DNA of 64,000 nucleotides. Source: CAVTZP01 sp963739245. Its GTDB lineage: Bacteria; Chloroflexota; Dehalococcoidia; Dehalococcoidales; BS750m-G39. Where the stretch lies: contig CAVTZP010000007.1 of the NCBI GenBank assembly GCA_963739245.1, forward strand, positions 62,001-126,000. The letters are read 5' to 3'. The translations under genes and the position numbers were made by a program. The notes under the pieces were generated by a model. That model searched no databases and had not been told where the DNA came from. It saw only the letters and a program-made list of their open reading frames with translations. Shown piece by piece: positions 8,585 through 16,624 of the stretch (within the stretch, counting starts at the first letter, position 1; every line of letters begins with the position of its first letter).

Positions 8585-9145
8585 ATGATAGACAGCGGTG
8601 AGCTAAAGAAGGGGATTATCATTGAGCTTGACGGGAAGCTATATCAAGTCCTTGACTACCAGCATATTAAAATGGGACGAGGCAGTGCCCAAATCAGGCT
8701 TAAACTTCGTGATATCCGCAGTGCTCACACCATTGAGCGCTCCTTCCAAGCCAGTGAAAAGTTTGCTCGGGTACGTCTGGACTATCACACCATGCAGTAT
8801 CTTTACAATGACGGCGATTTACATTACTTCATGGATGAGGAGAACTTTGACCAGGTACCACTCACGGCTAACCAGCTCGGCGATGCTCTTAAATACCTGA
8901 AAGAGGGAATGTCGCTGGAGGTATTAAATCACAAGGGCGAGCTGGTGGGGGTGGAGCTACCGATTACCGTTGAGCTTCGGGTGGTTGAGACCGGGCCCGG
9001 TTTCAAGGGGGACACGGCTACCGCCGGCAATAAACCGGCTAAGCTGGAGACCGGCATCACCATCCAGGTCCCCCTGTTTGTTAGTAACGGGGATGTGGTT
9101 AAGGTCGACACACGCACCGGCGAGTACCTAGAGAGAGTTAGTTGA
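8585..9145 (+). CDS. efp: Translation elongation factor P
   Basis: 186 residues, the normal length, with the KOW-like N-domain and two OB domains. EF-P binds between the P and E sites and rescues ribosomes stalled on polyproline. The tip of the modification loop reads KMGRGSAQ, placing Arg32 where E. coli has beta-lysylated Lys34 and Pseudomonas has rhamnosylated Arg32. Neither EarP nor EpmA is recognisable in the window. AGGAG lies 7 nt before the ATG. Confidence 0.97.
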   Translation: MIDSGELKKGIIIELDGKLYQVLDYQHIKMGRGSAQIRLKLRDIRSAHTIERSFQASEKFARVRLDYHTMQYLYNDGDLHYFMDEENFDQVPLTANQLGDALKYLKEGMSLEVLNHKGELVGVELPITVELRVVETGPGFKGDTATAGNKPAKLETGITIQVPLFVSNGDVVKVDTRTGEYLERVS

Positions 9146-9151
9146 ATCGAA

Positions 9152-9796
9152 TTGCTAAAAGCTGACCTTCACGTTCATACTAAATATTCCTTGGACTGCA
9201 ACACGCCCCTGGAGAAGATAGTTAGTCGCTGCCTTGAGACTGGGATAAACTGCATTGCTATCTGTGACCACGGTACCGCCGAAGGAGCACTAAGGATGCG
9301 GGATATCGCCCCCTTCAAGGTAATTGTCGCTGAAGAAATTATGACCCCATATGGCGAAATTATGGGCATGTTCCTTAAGGAGACTATACCCAGCGGGCTG
9401 CCAGTAAAAGAGGTAATATCCCAGATCAGGGCTCAGGGAGGATTAGTATGCATACCCCACCCCTTTGATATGCTACGCAGTTCCGCCTTGAGCAGCAATA
9501 TTATAGAAGAAATAGTCAAGCAGATTGACATTATAGAAGTGTTCAATTCACGAACTCTATTTCCCCAGCATTCGGCTAAAGCCCTAGCCCTTGCTCTGAA
9601 GTATGGCATCCCAAAAAGCGCCGGTAGTGATGCCCACACCCCCAACGAGATTGGTAGCACCTATATTGAGATGCCTGAGTTTGAGGGCAAGGATGACTTC
9701 CTCAGGGCTCTGGAAAGGGGCAAGATTTCAGGACATAGGACAAGTCCTTTAGTCCATTTTGCCAGTACCTGGACAAAGATCAAAAAGAAGCGCTAA
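9152..9796 (+). CDS. PHP-domain metal-dependent phosphoesterase
   Basis: 214 residues starting at TTG 9152, six bases after efp. The PHP metal-binding motifs are clear: DLHVHTKYSLD (5-15), CDHGTAEG (about 39-46), HPFD and GSDAHTPNEIG near 160. Related to TrpH/YciV-type proteins that hydrolyse 3',5'-nucleotide bisphosphates or short oligonucleotides. Substrate is not determined by sequence; the family call is firm. Confidence 0.88.
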   Translation: MLKADLHVHTKYSLDCNTPLEKIVSRCLETGINCIAICDHGTAEGALRMRDIAPFKVIVAEEIMTPYGEIMGMFLKETIPSGLPVKEVISQIRAQGGLVCIPHPFDMLRSSALSSNIIEEIVKQIDIIEVFNSRTLFPQHSAKALALALKYGIPKSAGSDAHTPNEIGSTYIEMPEFEGKDDFLRALERGKISGHRTSPLVHFASTWTKIKKKR

Positions 9797-9808
9797 CGGG
9801 TGGTGCCG

Positions 9809-10607
9809 ATGTATGAACTTGGCTGGTTTTCCACCGGCAGAGACAAAGCCGCCAGGGATCTGCTGACAGTAGTTCAGCGGGGTATTACTCTGGGTGAGAT
9901 TGAGGCTGAAATAGCCTTTGTTTTCTGCAATCGTGAGCCCCGGGAAGCAAAAGAGAGCGATTTATTCCTCAAATTGGTAGAGAGTTATGGCATACCTCTT
10001 GTCTGCTTTTCCTACCGCAACTTTAAAGCCGACTAAAGGCGCAGAGTGGCGGCTTGAATATGACCGCAGGACTATGGCAAAACTGGAGGGCTTCCACCCT
10101 GACCTTTGCGTCCTGGCTGGCTATATGCTTATCGTCGGCAAGGAGATGTGCCAGCGCTATAATATGATTAACCTCCACCCCGCCGCTCCCGGCGGCCCTT
10201 CTGGAACCTGGCAGGAGGTAATCTGGCAGCTGATTGATAACAAGGCTGAGGAAACCGGGGTAATGATGCACCTGGTAACCCCGGAGCTGGACATGGGACC
10301 GCCGGTAACCTACTGCACCTTCTCCATCAGGGGCAAACCGTTTGATAAACACTGGAAAGAAATAGAGAAACAGCCGCTAGACGAGATTAAAAAGGGTCAG
10401 GGTGAAAATAATCCCTTGTTCCGGCTCATCCGCCAGCACGGTCTGGCCAGAGAATTCCCACTGATAATAGCCACCCTCAAGGCTTTCAGCCAGGGCAAGG
10501 TTAAGATAACAGCCGACAAAAAACTCGTTGATGCTGAAGGAAAAGCGATTAAAGGGTATAATCTGACCGAAGAGATTAATGAACAGGTGGCAAGAGCAAT
10601 TTTGTGA
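9809..10607 (+). CDS. Formyltransferase-fold protein (PurN-like), interrupted by a +1 frameshift
   Basis: Two adjacent frames together make a 265-residue formyltransferase-like protein. The first ends SYRNFKAD at a TAA (10034-10036); the second continues KGAEWRLEYDRRTMAKLEGF and contains the family core PDLCVLAGYMLIVG and NLHPAAPGGPSGTW (His and downstream Asp in LDMGPPVTYC). Skipping the T of the TAA fuses them without loss. PurN formylates glycinamide ribonucleotide; this version is longer at the C-terminus and differs enough that its substrate is uncertain. Start chosen at ATG 9809 (GGTGG five bases upstream) rather than the upstream GTGs. Confidence 0.72.
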
Positions 10608-10614
10608 AGAGTCG

Positions 10615-10690
10615 AAGAGAGGCTTCGCCTCTCTTAAAAATCTCCTCCCCCTCTCCTTTGAAGGAGAGGGGGATAGAGGGGGTGAGGTAG
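10615..10690. repeat. Compound palindromic intergenic repeat
   Basis: Two adjacent perfect hairpins: AAGAGAGGC-TTC-GCCTCTCTT (10615-10635) and a 12-bp stem CCCCCTCTCCTT/AAGGAGAGGGGG with a TG loop (10647-10672), followed by GAGGGGGTGAGGTAG. There is no T-run after the first stem on the plus strand, so it is not a textbook terminator. A related single hairpin occurs at 52041-52061, and the 3' tail recurs at 55143-55159. It looks like a small dispersed repeat; the tail runs directly into the next gene. Confidence 0.7.
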
Positions 10691-11683
10691 ATAAATAAAT
10701 TTATCTGCTTTGACCTTGAAGGACCTCTGTCACCTCAAGACAATGCCTATGAGCTAATGAAGCTTTTCCCCAATGGCGACAGGATTTTTGAGGTTATCAG
10801 TCGCTACGATGACCTGCTGACACTGGAGGAAAAAGAGGGCTATGAACCGGGTGACACCCTGGCTCTCATTGTCCCCTTCCTCATCCTCCATAATATCTCA
10901 GAGGCTAATATCTCTGCCCTAGCCGCCCAGGCCAGCCTGACCGGTGGCGCACAAAAGCTTACCTCCCAGCTTCAGCATAGCGGCTGGAGGATATTCTGCA
11001 TCAGTACCAGCTATGAACAATATGCCATCCACATTACTCAGAAACTGGGTATTTACGCCCATAATGTCGCCTGCACACCATTCCCCCTGGATAAGCTCCG
11101 GGCAACTTTATGTCAAGAAGACCTCAAGTTGCTGCAGCAGGCTGAGCAAGATATACTGACGATGCGCCCTATTGCTGATGATAAGCGGATTAAGTCAAGC
11201 CTTGACCGGTTCTTCTGGAAGAAGATACCGGCGACTAAGCTGGGTGCGGCAATAAGCCAGGTGAAGCCGGTTGGAGGGAGGCGTAAGGTAGCCGCTTTAA
11301 CCAGATTTGCTGAGGATAATCACCAGCCATTATCTAACTGGGCGGTGATAGGTGATAGCATTACCGATTTCAGAATGCTTCAAGCAGTAGAGGAGGCGAG
11401 GGGGTTAGCCATTGCCTTCAACGCTAATGAGTATGCCCTGCCCTACGCCACCATGGGCCTGGCTTCGACCTTCATTAGTGATTTGACGGAAATACTCCCG
11501 GTGTGGGAGCAGGGTCAGCGAAGTAAGGTGGAGAAGGTAGTAAAAGAAAAGGAGAAAAAGGGGGGCAGCGGGGATAGAGGCTACTTCCACTGGCTATCGG
11601 GCAGGAAAGACATAGACGATATTATTAAGATTCACAAGAGAATCAGGCAGGTGGTCAGGGAGGAAGCAGGAAAGCTAGGATGA
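10691..11683 (+). CDS. HAD-superfamily phosphatase-like protein (COG4030/EhaR-like), apparent ATA start
   Basis: The first ATG (10757) would remove the HAD nucleophile motif, which lies upstream in frame as CFDLEGPLSPQDNAYEL. Going back, the frame is open only to a TAG at 10688; the codons between are ATA AAT AAA TTT ATC TGC, so the only start-like codon is ATA at 10691 (330 residues), preceded by AGGGGG with an 8-nt spacer. Motif IV is intact (GDSITDFRML, about residue 220). The DLEGPLSP motif resembles proteins labelled EhaR in methanogens (from memory). Function unknown beyond the HAD fold. It overlaps the downstream kinase by 4 nt (ATGA). Confidence 0.72.
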   Translation: MNKFICFDLEGPLSPQDNAYELMKLFPNGDRIFEVISRYDDLLTLEEKEGYEPGDTLALIVPFLILHNISEANISALAAQASLTGGAQKLTSQLQHSGWRIFCISTSYEQYAIHITQKLGIYAHNVACTPFPLDKLRATLCQEDLKLLQQAEQDILTMRPIADDKRIKSSLDRFFWKKIPATKLGAAISQVKPVGGRRKVAALTRFAEDNHQPLSNWAVIGDSITDFRMLQAVEEARGLAIAFNANEYALPYATMGLASTFISDLTEILPVWEQGQRSKVEKVVKEKEKKGGSGDRGYFHWLSGRKDIDDIIKIHKRIRQVVREEAGKLG

Positions 11684-12643
11684 GTAATATTGAAGTCGTT
11701 GGGCTGGGGGCACTCAATATCGACCGTATATACAAGGTCGAGCGTATCCTTGATGATGGCGAGGCGGTGGTATTAGACGCTTGTTCATCTCCCGGCGGCT
11801 CGGCGGCTAATACCATCTACGGTCTGGCAAAACTTGGAATAAAAACTGGCTTTAGCGGGGTTGTTGGCGATGATGAGGACGGCAAGATATTGCTCCAGGA
11901 TTTTCAAGCAGTAGGAGTAAATACCAGCAGAATTAAGGCTAAACATAGGGCGGAAACTGGCTCGGTATTATGCCTCAGTGACCAGTTGGGCCAGCGCTCC
12001 CTCTATGTCCTGCCAGGCGCCAATAACCTACTCACCCTAGATGACCTTGACCTTGCCTATATCAACCAGGCAAGTATGCTCCACCTCTCCTCCTTTGCTG
12101 ATGATAGGCAGTTCAAGGTGGTGCTGGAACTGATGGACAGGCTGGATTCGTCAGTCAAGCTCAGCTTTGCCCCGGGAGCGCTATATGCGGCCAAGGGGCT
12201 CAAAAACCTCGCCCCGATACTGAAGAGAACCTACCTCCTGTTCATTAACCAGAGTGAGATGCGCCAACTAACGGGGAAGGATGTTATCGCCGGAGCCGAA
12301 AGCTGTCTTAGACAGGGCTGCCAGATTGTTGTGGTTACAATGGGGACAGGGGAAGAAATTGAAAAAAGCGACCGCTGTCGGCTATATTAGAGATTCTGAG
12401 AATGAATATGTAATCAAACCGTTAGCAGATATCGGGGCGAGTATGGATACTACCGGCGCCGGAGATGCCTTCGCCGCCGGGTTTATCTATGGGGTACTTA
12501 AGGGAAAAGGTCTTAAGGAATGCGGCCGACTTGGTAATATTGTCGCCCAATTCTGCATTAGCAAAATAGGAGCACGCAAGGGTTTACCTACTCTAAGCGA
12601 ACTGACTCAGCGCTACCAGGAGCTTTATAACCAAAAGCTATAG
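11680..12643 (+). CDS. PfkB/ribokinase family carbohydrate kinase, interrupted by a +1 frameshift
   Basis: The N-terminal frame (LGALNIDRIYKVERIL; GGSAANTIYGLAKLG) runs to VVVTMGTG and then goes out of frame; the neighbouring frame continues KKLKKATAVGYIRDSENEYV and contains the PfkB signature DTTGAGDAFAAGFIYG with the catalytic Asp. Skipping one G of the G4 at 12349-12352 gives a normal 320-residue sugar or nucleoside kinase. The substrate is not inferable. GGAGG and the overlapping ATGA couple it to the HAD gene upstream. Confidence 0.85.
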
Positions 12644-13249
12644 CTACTTTGGAGCCGGCTTAGTCAGGACCTCATCTATAAGACCGTACTCCACTGCCTG
12701 TTGCGGATTAAGGTAGAAGTCACGGTCAGTATCGTGGGCTATCTTTTCCAAAGGTTGCCCGGTATGCTTAGCCAGAAGACCCTGAATTACTTCTTGCATC
12801 CGCATAATCTCGCGGGCAGCTATGACCACATCGGCGGCTTGCCCCTGCACCCCACCGTATGCCTGATGCAGGTGAATAGTAGAGTTAGGTAAAGCATATC
12901 GCTTGCCCTTGGCTCCGGCACAAAGCAGCACCGTGGCCATACTAGCCGTCATACCAACGCTGATGGTAGACACCGGTGCGCGTATTAGCTGCATTGTGTC
13001 ATAAATCGCCAGACCAGCGGAGATATTACCTCCCGGGCTCTGAATATACATGCTGATGTCTTTATCCGGGTCCTCTCGGTCCAGATAAAGAAGCTGAGCG
13101 ATTATAGTATTAGCCACCGGGTCATTAATCGGCGTGAATAACATAATTATGCGCTCTTTTAACAGTAGGGAATATATATCCCAAATTCTTTCACCCCTTG
13201 GCCCGCTCTCAATCACACCGGGGATAACATTCATTGGTTGGACATTCAT
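12644..13249 (-). CDS. clpP: ATP-dependent Clp protease proteolytic subunit
   Basis: 201 residues from the ATG at 13249, which has GGAGGA just upstream; an upstream ATG (13282) gives an atypical extension. Catalytic Ser103 in GMTASMATVLL and His128 in STIHLHQAYGG are present, with SPGG motifs of the substrate channel. ClpP forms tetradecameric barrels that degrade proteins unfolded by ClpX or ClpC. It ends the aspS-tig-molybdopterin oxidoreductase-clpP run; no clpX is in the window. Confidence 0.96.
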   Translation of the reverse strand: MNVQPMNVIPGVIESGPRGERIWDIYSLLLKERIIMLFTPINDPVANTIIAQLLYLDREDPDKDISMYIQSPGGNISAGLAIYDTMQLIRAPVSTISVGMTASMATVLLCAGAKGKRYALPNSTIHLHQAYGGVQGQAADVVIAAREIMRMQEVIQGLLAKHTGQPLEKIAHDTDRDFYLNPQQAVEYGLIDEVLTKPAPK

Positions 13250-13299
13250 CTCTCTCCTCCCACTAGCTTTTTTATGGTTCACTATTATTTAATTATAAC

Positions 13300-15345
13300 T
13301 CATTCCCCAATTTTTCTCACCTGACATGAAATGGCCTTAAACGCGGGATAACCGGAAATTGGGTCATGCTGCTCATCATCAGTCAGGATATTGGCGTTGG
13401 CTTCAACCCACCCATGTTGCAGGCTAAGCACCTTAGGATGAATATCAGGGGTGAGCTTGGCTTGCAGCTTGATGCTCCCCTTTGCCGACTCAACAACTAC
13501 CCAGTCTCCATCAGCAATATCCAGGTCTTTTGCTGTATTAGTATTAATCTCAACCAAGGGTCGCGGCACCAGCTTCCTTAACCGGGCAATATCGCGATAC
13601 TGGGAATGGGTGAAGGCATTTACCCGGGTGCCGGTAATCAAAACGAAGGGATACTGGGCAAGCCTAGAGGTTTCCCCCGGCTCGGTGAATGTTGGCAGGG
13701 GGGCATATCCATGCTCTGCCAGTATCTGCGAGAATAGTTCTACCTTCCCCGATGGAGTATCCAACCCCTCCTCCTCATATTTTCGCCGGTGGTCAAGCCG
13801 GTGATATATTATGCCACCGCGATTCTGCTCAAGCTGTTCTAGGGTAATGCCCGATGGCTCAAGCAGATAGGCGAGAAGCTCATTACTACTCTGCCAGGGG
13901 AAATAGTCAGCGTAGCCCATTTTTCTGCCCAGTTCCGACCATATTCGCCAATCCTCCATACACTCAGCCGGAGGCTCAACCACCCGGTCACTCAATGCAA
14001 TTAGCGGTCGCCCTTCAAAGGCATAGTCCTTAAGCATTCTCCTCTCGGCGAAGGTAGTGGCAGGGAGGAAGATATCCGCCAACTTGGCGGTTTCGGTCAG
14101 AAACAGGTCAGCTACCACCAACAGGTCTAATTTCTGGAATGCTTCCTTCACCTTATTACTATTGGGCCAGGTTAAGGCAGGATTACAACCGTGAATGATT
14201 AGGGCCTTAGGCAGGTATGGTTTCCCGGTAATTATGGCCTCGGCTACTGGCATAGCCGTCGTCTCACCGATAAATCGGCTAAATATTGGATAGCGCGCCC
14301 CAATACCCTCGGCGAGGGAAACCTCACTCTTTACCCTAAGACCGGCGTACCTCAGCATGGGGTTATAGATATTCCCCCCGCTTATATCAAGGTTGCCGGT
14401 GATAGCTATCAGGGTGGAAACAGCCCGGATATTCTGAATGCCATTGATGGAGTGGTCTAATGCTGTACCATGAGTGATGGTCGCCGGCTTCGTGGTGGCA
14501 TACATCATGGCAAACTGTCTAACTTTCTCGGCAGGAACCGAGGTAATCCCTTCTACTATTTCAGGACGATACCTCTTGACATGCTCCGCTAGCTTATCAA
14601 AACCAAGGGTCCAATCTCGGACAAAATCCCTATCATATAATCCCTCAGCTATGATTACATTCAGTAAGCCAAGGACAAGAATACCGTCAGTCCCCGGCTT
14701 AATCTGGATATGAATATCGGCTTCTTTAGCCAGTCTGGTCGCCCTGGGGTCAACGACGATTAATTTTGCCCCTCGCTTCCGGGCAGAAAGAATCCTTGCC
14801 TCCTCCCCTACCTTTGATTGCTCTGGGTTATGCCCCCAGACGACAATGCAACGGCTGTTTTCATGGTTTGCAAACACGAAAAACATTCGCCGGCTTAGAG
14901 TCAAACCATATCCGACTCCCCGGGCAATAAAACAAAGGGAAGCCCCGCTAGTATAATTGGGTGTCCCATATAAGCTACAGAATCTGGCAGCTAGCCCAAG
15001 TGGCTCTGGGCCCAGAAGCGGCCCGTCGAAATGTACCACCAGCGCTTTAGCCCCATAACTCTCCTTTATACCAGCCAGTTTGTCGCCAATGATGTCAAAG
15101 GCTTCGTCCCAAGAGATTCTCTGCCACCTGCCATCAACCTTCCTCATGGGATGGGTGATTCGCTCCGGGGAATATAGCAAATCTGGCAGTGCCCGCACCT
15201 TGACACATAGCCTATTGACTGGGTGCTCCTTCATCGGGGCGACTTTCACCAGCCTGCCGTTCTCCACATGAGCATCTATTCCGCAACCGCTTTGACACAT
15301 ATGGCAAATAGCTTTTACAACCCTGGTTTTACTTTCCCCGGTCAT
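13300..15345 (-). CDS. Molybdopterin-dependent oxidoreductase (DMSO reductase family catalytic subunit)
   Basis: 681 residues. The N-terminus carries a [4Fe-4S] site (CHMCQSGCGIDAHV; Cys14, 17, 21 and Cys47), followed by the Mo/W-bis-MGD domains and a C-terminal molydopterin dinucleotide-binding domain (VLITGTRVNAFTHSQYRD near 570). Cys138 in SGASLCFIARG sits where the metal-ligand Cys/Sec/Ser is expected, suggesting a Cys ligand as in thiosulfate/polysulfide reductase or Cys-type formate dehydrogenase. No Tat signal, Fe-S subunit or membrane anchor is adjacent, so it is probably cytoplasmic with an unknown substrate. It overlaps the end of tig by 17 nt; GGAGG lies 8 nt before the ATG. Confidence 0.88.
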   Translation of the reverse strand: MTGESKTRVVKAICHMCQSGCGIDAHVENGRLVKVAPMKEHPVNRLCVKVRALPDLLYSPERITHPMRKVDGRWQRISWDEAFDIIGDKLAGIKESYGAKALVVHFDGPLLGPEPLGLAARFCSLYGTPNYTSGASLCFIARGVGYGLTLSRRMFFVFANHENSRCIVVWGHNPEQSKVGEEARILSARKRGAKLIVVDPRATRLAKEADIHIQIKPGTDGILVLGLLNVIIAEGLYDRDFVRDWTLGFDKLAEHVKRYRPEIVEGITSVPAEKVRQFAMMYATTKPATITHGTALDHSINGIQNIRAVSTLIAITGNLDISGGNIYNPMLRYAGLRVKSEVSLAEGIGARYPIFSRFIGETTAMPVAEAIITGKPYLPKALIIHGCNPALTWPNSNKVKEAFQKLDLLVVADLFLTETAKLADIFLPATTFAERRMLKDYAFEGRPLIALSDRVVEPPAECMEDWRIWSELGRKMGYADYFPWQSSNELLAYLLEPSGITLEQLEQNRGGIIYHRLDHRRKYEEEGLDTPSGKVELFSQILAEHGYAPLPTFTEPGETSRLAQYPFVLITGTRVNAFTHSQYRDIARLRKLVPRPLVEINTNTAKDLDIADGDWVVVESAKGSIKLQAKLTPDIHPKVLSLQHGWVEANANILTDDEQHDPISGYPAFKAISCQVRKIGE

Positions 15346-16624
15346 CTACTGAGCCTCCAGCTATCTCTGTCAGACGTTGTATGGTCTTTCGCCTAGTTAA
15401 CAATTGCTTGATTGAGTTATGAGCCTGAGGTAAATCTAGCCATTTCTGCACCTCGTCTTTATTCCCGGAGACACTCTTGGCTATACTTTCTAGCTCAGTC
15501 TTTATCTCGGCATCACTAACCTCAATCTTTTCTTCTGTGGCAACCTCTTCCAACACTAATGAGCGGGTAACCCTCTTTGTTGCTAACGGGCGCAGCTCCT
15601 CCTGCAATTCCTCCCCCGTTTTATTAACCTGGCGAAGGTACTCCTCCAACCCACCACTCGCCTGCAGCCACCTTGCCTGCTGGTCAAGGAGTCGGGCAAT
15701 CTCCACCTCAACCAAAATCGGTGGGAATTCCATCTGGCTGATTTCAACCACCCCGTCAATTACCCGCTCCTCAAATTCCTCCTTAGTTCTCTCCTCGGCC
15801 CGGAGATGCATACTCGCTGAGATTTTCTCCCGGAGAGAGTCCAGGGTCTTTAACTCAGGGTCAATTAAGGTGGCAAATTCATCATCCAGTGGAGGAAGCC
15901 GACGCTGCTTTATCTCACTGACCTTCACCTTAAAGTGAGCCTCCTTCCCCGCCAACTCAACCCTGGGATAATCTTCAGGGAGCTTGAGTTTAAACTCCTT
16001 CTCCTCACCGACTTTCACCCCAAGCAACTGCTCGGCAAACCCGGGCACAGGAAGGGGCTGGTTCTGAAGAACCTCATATTGAATCCCTTGTTGATTTATA
16101 AACGGCTTCCCATCTATATTGCTTGCGATATCCAAGGTCACCAAGTCGTCAAGGGTTACTTCGCGCTCTACCGGCTCCCAGGTGCTATGCTGACGGCGTA
16201 GCTGCTCAATTACGGCATTAACATCATTCTCGGCTATTTCTACCACTTCCGGGGTAAGCCGAATCTGATGGTAGTCACCGAGCTTGACCGTAGGTCTTAA
16301 TGGGACTGTCGCCTTAAATACCACCGGGTCAGTCTGCTCTACCTCGATAGACGGGCGGGCAATAGCCTCAATCCCCTGCTCCTTAATTGCCTGCTCATAA
16401 GCCCGGGGAAGCAGACGATTCAGCGCCTCCTCAAGAAGGTTCTCCCTACCGATATGGCGTTCCAGTATCTCCCGGGGCGCTTTCCCCTTGCGGAAGCCGG
16501 GAATTTTTGCCTTCTTAACCAAGTAGTGGTAAGACTCCGTCAAGGACTCTTCTACCTCAGTCGGCTCCATCTCAATCCGCAGAAACGCCTGACTGTTCTC
16601 TATTTTCTCTTTACTTACCTTCAC
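15329..16624 (-). CDS. tig: Trigger factor, ribosome-associated chaperone/prolyl isomerase
   Basis: 431 residues. The ribosome-docking signature GFRKGKAPREILERHIG (about 41-57), the FKBP-like PPIase middle domain (about 150-240) and a helical C-domain (SurA-like arms) are in order. It holds nascent chains at the exit tunnel. Its GTG start overlaps the aspS stop by 4 nt. Confidence 0.95.
   Translation of the reverse strand: MKVSKEKIENSQAFLRIEMEPTEVEESLTESYHYLVKKAKIPGFRKGKAPREILERHIGRENLLEEALNRLLPRAYEQAIKEQGIEAIARPSIEVEQTDPVVFKATVPLRPTVKLGDYHQIRLTPEVVEIAENDVNAVIEQLRRQHSTWEPVEREVTLDDLVTLDIASNIDGKPFINQQGIQYEVLQNQPLPVPGFAEQLLGVKVGEEKEFKLKLPEDYPRVELAGKEAHFKVKVSEIKQRRLPPLDDEFATLIDPELKTLDSLREKISASMHLRAEERTKEEFEERVIDGVVEISQMEFPPILVEVEIARLLDQQARWLQASGGLEEYLRQVNKTGEELQEELRPLATKRVTRSLVLEEVATEEKIEVSDAEIKTELESIAKSVSGNKDEVQKWLDLPQAHNSIKQLLTRRKTIQRLTEIAGGSVDDRGK

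Noticed and set aside
10615..10635. Rho-independent terminator for the formyltransferase-like gene
   Set aside because: The stem is followed by A-rich, not T-rich, sequence on the coding strand; it matches the dispersed repeat instead.
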